This document shows, piece by piece, positions 1 to 6,319 of a stretch of DNA of 6,511 bases. Position numbers and translations under genes: made by a program. Origin of the DNA: Ramlibacter sp. (GTDB lineage: Bacteria > Pseudomonadota > Gammaproteobacteria > Burkholderiales > Burkholderiaceae_C); assembly GCA_023701085.1 (NCBI GenBank), contig JAMPXR010000147.1:1-6511 (forward strand), given 5' to 3'. Position 1 is the stretch's first letter. Each line of letters starts with the position of its first letter. The notes under the pieces were generated by a model. The model did no database searches. It was not told the origin of the DNA and worked only from the letters and a program-made list of their open reading frames with translations.

Positions 1-410
1 ACGATGATCTCGGCCGGCACGCCATAGTGGCTTTCGGCGCGCTCCAGCGCCATGCGGTTGTCCTGCCAGAACCGCACGCCCGCCGCCACGCGCGCGGGTT
101 CGATGAAGCGGCTGCGGTAGACGCGCCAGTTCTTGGGTGTGCCGGGCGGCGCAGGCTGCATGAGGCGGGCCACCACGGGCAGGAACTGGGCGCGCTCCAC
201 GGCGCGGCGCGCCCATTCGCGGTCCAGGCCGCGGCGCTGCGCAACTTCATCGGCCCATCGCATCGCTTCCTCGTGGCCGGCATAGGGGGCGCCGCGCTGG
301 CTGTTGCGTTCGCTGACGCTTTTCTTCCTGGGGGGGCTTTGCGACCCTGCGGGCAGCGACAGTGCGCTCGCCGCGAGAAGGACAGTGATGAAGAGCAGGG
401 GACGGCGCAT
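1..410 (-). CDS. mltB: Lytic murein transglycosylase, MltB family (N-terminal part, cut by window edge)
   Basis: Enzymes of this family cleave the MurNAc-GlcNAc bond of peptidoglycan non-hydrolytically, leaving 1,6-anhydro ends, and act in the periplasm. The 136 complete codons visible run from ATG at 410 off the left edge. Residues 1-22 look like a signal peptide: MRRP, a hydrophobic stretch LLFITVLLAASALSL, then PAGS. A basic, disordered linker follows (about 23-45). The mature part contains RFWQDNRMALERAESHYGVP (113-132) followed by AEII, typical of the MltB/SLT_2 domain just before the catalytic segment. The catalytic glutamate (GVET motif in the family) would lie beyond the edge, so activity cannot be judged. 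No lipobox cysteine is visible, unlike E. coli MltB, which is a lipoprotein. The ATG follows the tgpA stop directly (TGA-ATG, no gap) and has no clear Shine-Dalgarno, which suggests re-initiation by ribosomes finishing tgpA. The family call is firm; which MltB paralogue it is remains uncertain. Confidence 0.88.
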   Translation of the reverse strand, partial: MRRPLLFITVLLAASALSLPAGSQSPPRKKSVSERNSQRGAPYAGHEEAMRWADEVAQRRGLDREWARRAVERAQFLPVVARLMQPAPPGTPKNWRVYRSRFIEPARVAAGVRFWQDNRMALERAESHYGVPAEII

Positions 411-2486
411 TCAGCGGGGCCAGGACAAGTGTTTGAATTCGCGCTGGAGCGCGGCGAGGCTGGCGCCCGGCGTGCGGGCGTAGCGCTGCTGCTCCAGCTT
501 GAGCAGCCAGTGTGACAGCTGCCGGGCCGTATCGCCGAAACGCGCTGTGACAAGAGTCGCAATCTGGCGTGGCGGCGCCGCGGGCGGCAGCTCGATTCCG
601 GCGTCGGCGAGGCGCTTGCGGGTGCGCACCAGCAGTCGCAGCCAGGGATCGTGTTCGCGTCTTTCCCACAGTGCCCATGACGCGGCCGCCAGCGTCACCG
701 CCACGAGCAGCGCCAGCAGCACGAAGCTCAGGTCCGCCCATCCGGGCGACCGAAAGCCGATGCCCTTCAGGAGGTCGAGCTGCTTGCTCTGGGTGTAGTT
801 CAGGACCCACTGGTTCCAGCCGTTGTTCATGGCTTCCCAGGCGGAGCGCAGGCTCGCGGCGAAATTCGGCGTCACGGTGTCCAGCGCGCTCGCGATCACG
901 CCGCGCGGCGCCTGCAGGCGCTGCAGCGCCGCGGTCCGGCCGGGCGCGACCGCGGCGGTGGGGTCCACGCGCACCCAGCCGCGGCCGGACAGCCAGACCT
1001 CGGTCCAGGCGTGGGCGTCGCTCTGGCGCACGACCCAGTAGCCGTCCACCGGGTTGCGTTCGCCGCCCTGATAGCCAGTGACGATGCGCGCGGGAACCCC
1101 CATGGCGCGCATCAACACCACGAACGCCGACGCGATGTGCTCGCAAAAGCCTTCGCGCCGGTCGAACCAGAACTCGTCGGCGGAGTGCATCCCATAGACG
1201 CCGGGGTCCAGCGTGTAGTGGTAGTTGCCGGTGCGCAGCCGCTGCAGCGCGGCCTGGACCAGGGCAGCGCCGTCCTGCGCGCCGGCCGCTTCGCGCAACT
1301 CGCCCGCCAGGGCCAGCGTGCGGGGATTGAAGCCCGGCGGCAGTTCCAGGTACTGCGGCGGCACGGCCGCCGGCGTGCTGCGCGGCCCGTGCCTGAAGAC
1401 CGGATGGCTTTCGGCGCTGTAGCGCAGCAGGTCCGTCACCGGGCGGTTGGCGACCCATTGCAGCTCGGCGGTCATCACGAGCTGCATGCCGGGCACCGCC
1501 GGTGCCTTCATGGCGGCGTCCAGCACCATGATCCAGGGCCGGTTGTTCGGCTCCTGCGTCACTTCGTAGCGCACGGGCTCGCCGGCCACCTCGAGCTGGG
1601 CCAGGCCCGGCACGGCCGGCGAGAACGCCGATCCCAGGCGCAATTGCAGCGGGCGCCATTCGCGTCCGTCGAAAGCGGAGAGCACCGGGCCGCGGAAGTA
1701 CAGGTCGCTTTGCAGCGGCGGCGGCCCCAGGAACTTCACCCGCATGGCGATCGACTCGTTGAGGGCGAGGCTGGCGATGTTGCCGACCTGCATGTTGGCC
1801 GACAGCCCGCTGCGGCCCGACATGGCGTCGCTGGGGATGCCCCACAGCGGCGACAGCCGCGGGAACAGCACGAACAGGACGGCCATGATGGGCGCGCCCA
1901 GCAGCGCCATCCAGCCGGCCGTGCGGGCTGCCTGCGCCAGCGGCGGCCGGCCGACCGGCATGTGCGCGTTCACCAGCGCCGTCAGCAGGCCCAGCAGGCC
2001 GACCAGCATGGCCGCGGCCGTGACCAGCGATTGCGAATAGAAGAAGTTCGTGAGCATCGTGAAGAAGCCCAGGAAGAAGATGACGAACGCATCGCGGCGC
2101 GCGCGCAGCTCCAGCGTCTTGAGGGCCAGCAGCACGATGATCAGGGTGACGCCGGCGTCGCGGCCCAGCAAGGTGCGATGGCTCGCGTAGGTGGCGGCGA
2201 GCGTCGCGGCCAGCAGCCCCAGCAGCCACCACTTGCCCGGCAGCGGCCCGGACCTGAACGCGAGCCAGCCCCGCCACAGCAGCACCGCGCCGGCCAGCGC
2301 GCTGCACCACAGCGGCAGCTTGCCGACCTGCGGCAACATCACCCAGGCGATGACCAGCAGCAGGAACAGGGTGTCGCGGCCATCGCGCGGCAGCGTTCGC
2401 AGGCGCGTGGCCAGGCCCCTGGACCCGGACCCGGACCCGCGCGGGGATCGCGCGCCTTGCGTCCACGCAGCCCAGGCGCCTAGCAT
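411..2486 (-). CDS. tgpA: TgpA-type membrane transglutaminase (DUF3488 / transglutaminase core / DUF4129-like tail)
   Basis: A 691-residue membrane protein. Residues 1-38 form a Gly/Ser/Arg-rich cytoplasmic tail. About six or seven hydrophobic helices fall between 39 and 208. A long, probably periplasmic domain follows (about 209-584), then one more helix (586-606) and a charged cytoplasmic tail (607-691) like DUF4129. The transglutaminase-like core spans about 415-515 and has the full papain-like triad: Cys448 in EGFCEHIA, His492 in DAHAWTEVW and Asp508 in GWVRVDPTAA. TgpA of Pseudomonas aeruginosa has this layout and is reported as important for viability; its natural substrate is not settled. 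The frame stays open upstream into the DUF58 gene. I chose ATG 2486 because GGAGG lies 10 bases before it and because it overlaps the DUF58 stop by 7 bases (ATGCTAG), a classic coupling arrangement. Part of operon moxR-DUF58-tgpA-mltB. The N-terminus seems somewhat longer than I expect for the family, so an internal non-ATG start is possible but not evident. Confidence 0.93.
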   Translation of the reverse strand: MLGAWAAWTQGARSPRGSGSGSRGLATRLRTLPRDGRDTLFLLLVIAWVMLPQVGKLPLWCSALAGAVLLWRGWLAFRSGPLPGKWWLLGLLAATLAATYASHRTLLGRDAGVTLIIVLLALKTLELRARRDAFVIFFLGFFTMLTNFFYSQSLVTAAAMLVGLLGLLTALVNAHMPVGRPPLAQAARTAGWMALLGAPIMAVLFVLFPRLSPLWGIPSDAMSGRSGLSANMQVGNIASLALNESIAMRVKFLGPPPLQSDLYFRGPVLSAFDGREWRPLQLRLGSAFSPAVPGLAQLEVAGEPVRYEVTQEPNNRPWIMVLDAAMKAPAVPGMQLVMTAELQWVANRPVTDLLRYSAESHPVFRHGPRSTPAAVPPQYLELPPGFNPRTLALAGELREAAGAQDGAALVQAALQRLRTGNYHYTLDPGVYGMHSADEFWFDRREGFCEHIASAFVVLMRAMGVPARIVTGYQGGERNPVDGYWVVRQSDAHAWTEVWLSGRGWVRVDPTAAVAPGRTAALQRLQAPRGVIASALDTVTPNFAASLRSAWEAMNNGWNQWVLNYTQSKQLDLLKGIGFRSPGWADLSFVLLALLVAVTLAAASWALWERREHDPWLRLLVRTRKRLADAGIELPPAAPPRQIATLVTARFGDTARQLSHWLLKLEQQRYARTPGASLAALQREFKHLSWPR

Positions 2487-3457
2487 GTCGCGAGCGCCTC
2501 CAGGCAGCGCCGCTTGTGCGGCTCGCCGCAGGCTGGCGCGATCTGCTGGCGCGGCAGGCGCAGCCCGTAGTCCAGCCCCAGCCGTTCGGCTTGCAGCACC
2601 CAGGCCGTCAGGCGCGACAGCCGGTGTTCCGCGTCCTGCGGCCCGGCCTGCGCGTAGTCCAGCCACAGCTCGTAGCGCTGGGCCTGTTCCGAGTCGCGGC
2701 TGACCAGTTCGTCGGCCTTTGCGGCCTTCTTCCACACCACCAGCTTGAGCGGATCGCCGCGCCGGTACGCGCGCACGCCGTCGAATTCGCCGGTGCTTCG
2801 CAGCTTCGCGCTGGCGCCGCCGCCGGCGCGCGGCTCGCCGGGCGGCAGCGGCGGCGGGAGGGCCTCCGGCGCGGGATAGACCAGCACCCGCGCGGCCGGC
2901 CGCCAGACGTTCCAGACCCGGAAGGTGCCCAGGGGAAAGCGCGTCTCGGCCGTGAGCGGCGGAACGCGGTGCAGCCCGCGGCGCGCCGGGCGGAACGCCA
3001 CCTGCACGGTGCTTTGCCCCAGGGCCGGCACGTCGGTCCAGACCCAGCGGTCGGCGCGCGTCGAATCCAGCACGGCCAGCCCGATGCCGTAGCGCACCGA
3101 ACGCCGCTCGTTGGTGAGCACGATGGACAAGGTGGCGCTGTCCCCGGCGAATTGAGGGTCCGGCGGCGCCAGGTTCAGCGTCAGGCCGCGCAGCGTGCCG
3201 TGGCACACATACATCCCCACCACGGTGCTGCCGGCGAGCAGGAAAGTCAGCAGGTAGCCCAGGTTCAGCTGGTAGTTGATGGACCCCACCAGCAGCACCA
3301 GCAGGGTGAGCACCAGCATGAAACCGGGCCGCGTGGGCAGGATGTAGACATTGCGCTGGGTCAGCTCGATCCGGTCCGCGAGCGGCAGGCGCGCCTCCCA
3401 CCAGGCGCGAAAGCGCCGGCGCACAACTAGCAAGGGGTTAAGTGCGGCCGCGTTCAT
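2480..3457 (-). CDS. DUF58 domain-containing membrane-anchored protein
   Basis: A 325-residue protein of the DUF58 (YeaD-like) family, whose biochemical role is unknown. These proteins regularly accompany MoxR ATPases and are thought to be their partners or clients. The start PTRPGFMLVLTLLVLLVGSI (41-60) with a second hydrophobic segment (about 66-84) gives the usual two-helix anchor after a basic N-terminus. A beta-rich region follows (about 92-195), then a proline/glycine linker (199-216). The DUF58 signature runs from 224 to 254: EFDGVRAYRRGDPLKLVVW, then KKAAKADELVSRD. The C-terminal part probably adopts a von Willebrand A-like fold, by family knowledge. Three cysteines near the C-terminus (310, 318, 325) have no known meaning. 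ATG 3457 is preceded only by a weak GGCGAG. The 3' end overlaps tgpA by 7 bases. The 94 bases upstream, to the moxR stop, hold a nested inverted repeat. Confidence 0.92.
   Translation of the reverse strand: MNAAALNPLLVVRRRFRAWWEARLPLADRIELTQRNVYILPTRPGFMLVLTLLVLLVGSINYQLNLGYLLTFLLAGSTVVGMYVCHGTLRGLTLNLAPPDPQFAGDSATLSIVLTNERRSVRYGIGLAVLDSTRADRWVWTDVPALGQSTVQVAFRPARRGLHRVPPLTAETRFPLGTFRVWNVWRPAARVLVYPAPEALPPPLPPGEPRAGGGASAKLRSTGEFDGVRAYRRGDPLKLVVWKKAAKADELVSRDSEQAQRYELWLDYAQAGPQDAEHRLSRLTAWVLQAERLGLDYGLRLPRQQIAPACGEPHKRRCLEALATC
2497..2501 (-). promoter_or_regulatory. Ribosome binding site of tgpA, inside the DUF58 gene
   Basis: GGAGG on the minus strand stands 10 bases before ATG 2486. It lies within the last codons of the DUF58 gene and decides the tgpA start in a frame that otherwise stays open for 300 more codons upstream. 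The spacing is slightly long but workable, and fits termination-reinitiation with the overlapping TAG. Confidence 0.65.
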
Positions 3458-3494
3458 CTCGCCGGTTCTAGTCGCTCAGCGCACGAGACGGCGC

Positions 3495-3547
3495 GGCCCA
3501 TTCGCCCCCTTGAGGGGGGAGCGCCGCAGGCGCTTCGGGGGTGGGCC
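3495..3547. repeat. Nested inverted repeat (REP-like element) between moxR and the DUF58 gene
   Basis: A G/C-rich element inside the 94-base gap between two operon genes. Outer arms GGCCCA (3495-3500) and TGGGCC (3542-3547) enclose two hairpins: CCCCC-TTGA-GGGGG (3505-3518) and AGCGCC-GCA-GGCGCT (3520-3534). A further GGGGG (3537-3541) could pair with the same CCCCC instead, extending the outer stem across a TTCG bulge. Two mutually exclusive folds are therefore possible. I recall closely similar intergenic elements in many Comamonadaceae genomes, but did not check. Without a T-run on either strand it is not a standard intrinsic terminator. It may reduce read-through or stabilise the upstream mRNA 3' end; this is inference. 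Confidence 0.75.
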
Positions 3548-3551
3548 CTGA

Positions 3552-4496
3552 TCACGGCAGGGGCACGGCTTCCAGCATGGCCAGCACCTGTTCGATCGGG
3601 CCGCGGCCCGCGTCGCCGGTCGGGATCATGCGGTGCGCCACGGTCTGGGGCAATATCGCCTGCACGTCATCCGGCGCCACATAGTCGCGCCCCGAGAGCA
3701 GGGCTTGTGCCTTGGCCGCGCGCACCACGGCGATGCCGGCGCGAGGCGACAGTCCTTGCAGGAACCAGCGGCCCGAACGCGTCGCCGCGACCAGGTCCTG
3801 CACATAGTTGAGCAGGGGTGCGGCCACGTGCACCTGCAGCACCTTCTGCTGCAGCAGCTGGAGTTCGACGGGCGTGAGCGTGCCGCGCATCGCGTCGACC
3901 ATGCCGCGCCGGTCGGCGCCCAGCAGCAGCTCGCGCTCGGCGGCACGGTCCGGATAGCCCAGCGAAATCCGCATCAGGAAACGATCCAGCTGCGATTCGG
4001 GCAGGGCGAAAGTACCGAGCTGATCGTGCGGATTCTGGGTGGCGATCACGAAGAAGGGCACGGGCAGGGCGCGGGTTTCGCCTTCCACCGTGACCTGCCT
4101 TTCCTCCATGGCCTCGAGCAGCGCGCTCTGGGTCTTGGGGCTGGCGCGGTTGATCTCGTCGGCCAGCAGGACCTGGGCGAAGATGGGGCCGGGGTGGAAG
4201 ACGAAAGCCTCCTTGCCCCGCTCATAGACCGAGACCCCGGACAGGTCGCTGGGCATCAGGTCGGCCGTGAACTGCACCCGGGAAAAGTGCAAGCCGAAGG
4301 AACGCGACAAGGCGTGGGCCAGCGTGGTTTTTCCGACGCCGGGCACATCCTCGATCAGCAGGTGTCCGCCCGCCAGCAGGCAGGCCACGCAGTCACTCAC
4401 CTGGGCGGGCTTTCCGACGATCACCGTGTTAAGCTGGTCCAGGAGCGTTTTGAGTTTTTGTTGTGCATCCATGGGGCGTGAGGTTTGTGCGTCCAT
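3552..4496 (-). CDS. MoxR-family AAA+ ATPase
   Basis: A 314-residue MoxR-type AAA+ ATPase, probably a cytoplasmic chaperone that remodels or activates the products of the genes behind it (DUF58, TgpA). The N-terminal helix region is followed by Walker A, DVPGVGKTT (50-58, Lys56). Further along are Walker B LLADEINRASP (110-120, Asp113, Glu114), sensor 1 FVIATQNP (149-156, Asn155), the arginine-finger region PESQLDRFLMRI (166-177, Arg172) and the sensor 2 segment GLSPRAG (248-254, Arg252). All nucleotide-handling residues look intact and the length is normal for the family. The frame is open far upstream, but that part is shadow of the divergent gene. Two starts are plausible: ATG 4496, and ATG 4472 eight codons later (MDAQQKLK, 306 residues). 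Neither has a clear Shine-Dalgarno. A -10-like GATAAC at 4506-4511 would leave almost no leader for the first. It lies 94 bases upstream of the DUF58 gene. Confidence 0.94.
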   Translation of the reverse strand: MDAQTSRPMDAQQKLKTLLDQLNTVIVGKPAQVSDCVACLLAGGHLLIEDVPGVGKTTLAHALSRSFGLHFSRVQFTADLMPSDLSGVSVYERGKEAFVFHPGPIFAQVLLADEINRASPKTQSALLEAMEERQVTVEGETRALPVPFFVIATQNPHDQLGTFALPESQLDRFLMRISLGYPDRAAERELLLGADRRGMVDAMRGTLTPVELQLLQQKVLQVHVAAPLLNYVQDLVAATRSGRWFLQGLSPRAGIAVVRAAKAQALLSGRDYVAPDDVQAILPQTVAHRMIPTGDAGRGPIEQVLAMLEAVPLP

Positions 4497-4538
4497 GAGC
4501 CGGACGTTATCGCAAAACGCCCGATTCGGAAGTCCGTC
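4497..4538. promoter_or_regulatory. Short divergent intergenic region, presumed promoters for both operons
   Basis: Only 42 bases separate the moxR ATG (minus) from the deacetylase ATG (plus), so both promoters must sit here or reach into the neighbouring coding sequence. On the minus strand GATAAC (4506-4511) matches the -10 consensus at four of six positions, but I see no good -35 element at 16-18 bases. On the plus strand no convincing pair is visible; TTGTGC at 4485-4490 followed by CGTTAT at 4505-4510 is the best and has a spacer that is too short (14). Promoter positions are therefore guesses. The existence of promoters here is inferred from the divergent layout. Confidence 0.35.
4528..4532 (+). 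promoter_or_regulatory. Ribosome binding site of the deacetylase gene
   Basis: GGAAG lies 6 bases before ATG 4539. This supports that ATG over the in-frame ATG at 4485, which would add 18 residues unlike the family and would run back through the moxR start. Confidence 0.55.
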
Positions 4539-5492
4539 ATGATTAAAACCGGGTATTTCACGCATCCCGATTGCAGGAGACATGAAATGGGGCCGGGCCA
4601 TCCCGAATGCCCCGAGCGGCTCGATGCGATCGAGGACCGCCTGCTGGCCAGTGGCGTCGGCCCGCTGCTGGAGCGGCGCGAGGCGCCCGACGCGTCGCCG
4701 GCCGACATCGAACTGGCGCACACGCGCATGCACGTGGCCGCGCTGCGCGGCCTGGACACCGAGCTGGACGAGCACATCGCGGCGGGCGGCCGGGGCTATG
4801 CCCAGATCGACCCCGACACGATGATGTGCCCGCAGACCTGGAAGGCGGCCCTGCGCGCCGCCGGCGCGGTCCTGGCGGCCACCGATGCGGTGATGGCGGG
4901 CGAACTGGAGAATGCCTTTTGCGCGGTGCGCCCGCCGGGGCACCACGCCTGCCGCGACCGGGCCATGGGATTCTGCTTCTTCAACAACATCGCCATCGCG
5001 GCGAAATACGCGCTGGAGCGCCACGGCCTCAAGCGCGTGGCGGTGGTGGATTTCGACGTGCACCACGGCAACGGCACCGAGGACATCCTGGGCGGCGACG
5101 AGCGCGCGCTGATGGTCGGTTTTTTCCAGCATCCGTTCTATCCCTACACCGGCACCGAGGGCACCTACTCGAACATGGTGAACCTGCCGGTGCCGGCGTA
5201 CACGCGCGGCATGCACATCCGCGACCTGGTCGAGCAGGCCTGGATGCCGCGGCTGGAAGCTTTCCAGCCCGAGAGGATCTTCGTCAGCGCCGGCTTCGAC
5301 GCGCACCGCGAGGACGAGCTGGGCCAACTCGGGCTGGTGGAGGCGGATTACACCTGGATCACCTCGAGAGTCAGGGACGTCGCCAGGAAGTACGCGCGCG
5401 GGCGCATCGTGTCCGCGCTGGAGGGCGGCTACAACCTGGGCGCGCTGGCGCGCAGCGTGGAGGCCCATGTGCGCGTGCTGGCGGATCTCTGA
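4539..5492 (+). CDS. Histone deacetylase-fold (class II type) zinc amidohydrolase
   Basis: A 317-residue protein of the arginase/deacetylase superfamily. Such bacterial enzymes remove acetyl groups from protein lysines, acetylpolyamines or other acetamides in the cytoplasm; the substrate here cannot be told. The N-terminal signature is GPGHPECPERLDAI (18-31). The catalytic His pair is in RPPGHHA (His135, His136). Zinc ligands are Asp173 and His175 in DFDVHHGNGT, and Asp254 in SAGFDAH. The transition-state tyrosine is Tyr298 in EGGYNLGAL. All residues needed for catalysis are thus present, unlike the inactive members of the superfamily. The length suits a single domain without signal peptide. 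ATG 4539 was chosen because MIKTGYFTHP is a typical start and GGAAG stands before it. It leads a plus-strand set with an ECHDC3-like crotonase 28 bases downstream. Acetoin-utilisation (AcuC) or acetylpolyamine amidohydrolase roles are alternatives, with no local gene supporting either. Confidence 0.92.
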   Translation: MIKTGYFTHPDCRRHEMGPGHPECPERLDAIEDRLLASGVGPLLERREAPDASPADIELAHTRMHVAALRGLDTELDEHIAAGGRGYAQIDPDTMMCPQTWKAALRAAGAVLAATDAVMAGELENAFCAVRPPGHHACRDRAMGFCFFNNIAIAAKYALERHGLKRVAVVDFDVHHGNGTEDILGGDERALMVGFFQHPFYPYTGTEGTYSNMVNLPVPAYTRGMHIRDLVEQAWMPRLEAFQPERIFVSAGFDAHREDELGQLGLVEADYTWITSRVRDVARKYARGRIVSALEGGYNLGALARSVEAHVRVLADL

Positions 5493-5509
5493 AAATCCGG
5501 TTTTGCGGC

Positions 5510-5513
5510 GGAG
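5510..5513 (+). promoter_or_regulatory. Ribosome binding site of the crotonase gene
   Basis: GGAG lies 7 bases before ATG 5521 and so selects that start. Another ATG at 5517-5519 is out of frame and hits a stop within a few codons. Confidence 0.6.
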
Positions 5514-5520
5514 CCCATGA

Positions 5521-6291
5521 ATGGATGAAGCACTGATAGCGAAGAAGGACGAGCGCGGCGTGGTCACGCTCACCATGAACCGGCCGGCGGCGTTCAACGC
5601 GCTCGGCGAGGAGATGCTGCAGGCGCTGCAGTCGGCGCTGGACCGCATCGCCGGCGACGAGGCCGCGCGCGTGGTCGTGCTTGCCGCCGCCGGCAAGGCG
5701 TTCTGCCCGGGGCACCATCTGAAGGAGATGATCGCGAAGCCGTCGCTGGAGTACTACCAGCGCCTGTTCGCGCAATGCAGCCGCATGATGCTCGCCATCC
5801 AGAAGCTGCCGGTGCCGGTGATCGCCCGGGTCCAGGGCATCGCCACCGCCGCCGGTTGCCAGCTGGTGGCGCAGTGCGACCTGGCGGTGGCCTCCACGGC
5901 GGCCAGCTTCGCCGTCAGCGGCGTGAACTTCGGCCTGTTCTGCTCCACGCCCAGCGTGCCCCTGCTGCGCAACATGGCGCCCAAGCAGGCCATGGAGATG
6001 CTGCTGACGGGCGAGTTCATCTCGGCGCAGCAGGCGCTGGAGCGCGGCCTGGTCAATCGCGTCTGCGCACCCGAGGATCTGGACGCCGAAGTGGACAAGC
6101 TGGTCGCCAGCATCCTGGCCAAGCCCCGCACCGCATTGGCCATGGGCAAGGAACTGTTCTACCGCCAGCGCGAAATGGGCGTCGAGGCGGCGTACCAGCT
6201 CGCCTCGCACACCATGGCCGTGAACATGATGGAAAGCTGCGCGCTGGAAGGCGTGACGGCGTTCACCGAGAAGCGCAAGCCGGTGTGGTGA
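5521..6291 (+). CDS. Crotonase-fold protein, ECHDC3-like (enoyl-CoA hydratase/isomerase family)
   Basis: A 256-residue single-domain crotonase-superfamily protein, normally a CoA-thioester enzyme of the cytoplasm. The fold is shown by TLTMNRPAAFNAL (16-28), the first oxyanion-hole region AFCPGHHLKEM (60-70), the second around GIATAAGCQLVAQCDLAVAS (106-125), VNFGLFCSTP (135-144), LLTGEFISAQQALERGLVN (161-179), and the C-terminus AFTEKRKPVW. The pattern matches, from memory, human ECHDC3 (GHDLKE, TAAGCQLVA, GLFCSTP, KRKPVW). Aligned by eye to rat mitochondrial enoyl-CoA hydratase, the two catalytic glutamates (Glu144, Glu164) correspond to Gln114 and Gly134. Ordinary hydration of 2-enoyl-CoA is therefore doubtful, though automatic annotation would call it enoyl-CoA hydratase. 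The first oxyanion loop has His-His where ECHDC3 has His-Asp. It lies 28 bases after the deacetylase gene and 28 bases before a membrane-protein gene, so it is probably co-transcribed with both. The reaction is unknown. Confidence 0.9.
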   Translation: MDEALIAKKDERGVVTLTMNRPAAFNALGEEMLQALQSALDRIAGDEAARVVVLAAAGKAFCPGHHLKEMIAKPSLEYYQRLFAQCSRMMLAIQKLPVPVIARVQGIATAAGCQLVAQCDLAVASTAASFAVSGVNFGLFCSTPSVPLLRNMAPKQAMEMLLTGEFISAQQALERGLVNRVCAPEDLDAEVDKLVASILAKPRTALAMGKELFYRQREMGVEAAYQLASHTMAVNMMESCALEGVTAFTEKRKPVW

Positions 6292-6319
6292 GTCCGCGCA
6301 TCCGACCTGTCCTCGTTTC

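Noticed and set aside
247..2466. Long minus-strand open frame of 739 codons overlapping tgpA and mltB
   Set aside because: It is out of frame with a clearly coding transglutaminase, is extremely rich in Arg/Ala/Gly/Pro, and matches no domain I know. It is a high-GC shadow.
1011..2483. Plus-strand open frame of 490 codons antisense to tgpA
   Set aside because: Composition is dominated by Arg, Gln, His and Ala as expected for the complement of high-GC coding sequence. No motif is seen, and the opposite strand encodes a complete enzyme with its triad.
2516..3430. Plus-strand open frame antisense to the DUF58 gene
   Set aside because: Same shadow composition, and the DUF58 signature is intact on the other strand.
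3633..4481. Plus-strand open frame of 282 codons antisense to moxR
   Set aside because: The AAA+ motifs on the minus strand explain this region fully; the antisense product has no recognisable features.
4501..4536. CGGAC (4501-4505) and GTCCG (4532-4536) as a possible operator in the divergent region
   Set aside because: The arms are only 5 bases, 26 bases apart, and do not extend; this is expected by chance at this base composition.
5492..5504. AAAATCCGGTTTT just after the deacetylase stop as a possible terminator
   Set aside because: The near-palindrome has no loop-forming stem of useful length, and a good ribosome binding site and gene follow at once.
4497..5696. Upstream extension of the moxR frame through the deacetylase gene
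   Set aside because: The extension is the complement of the deacetylase coding sequence. MoxR proteins begin close to the AAA+ domain, as ATG 4496 or 4472 gives.
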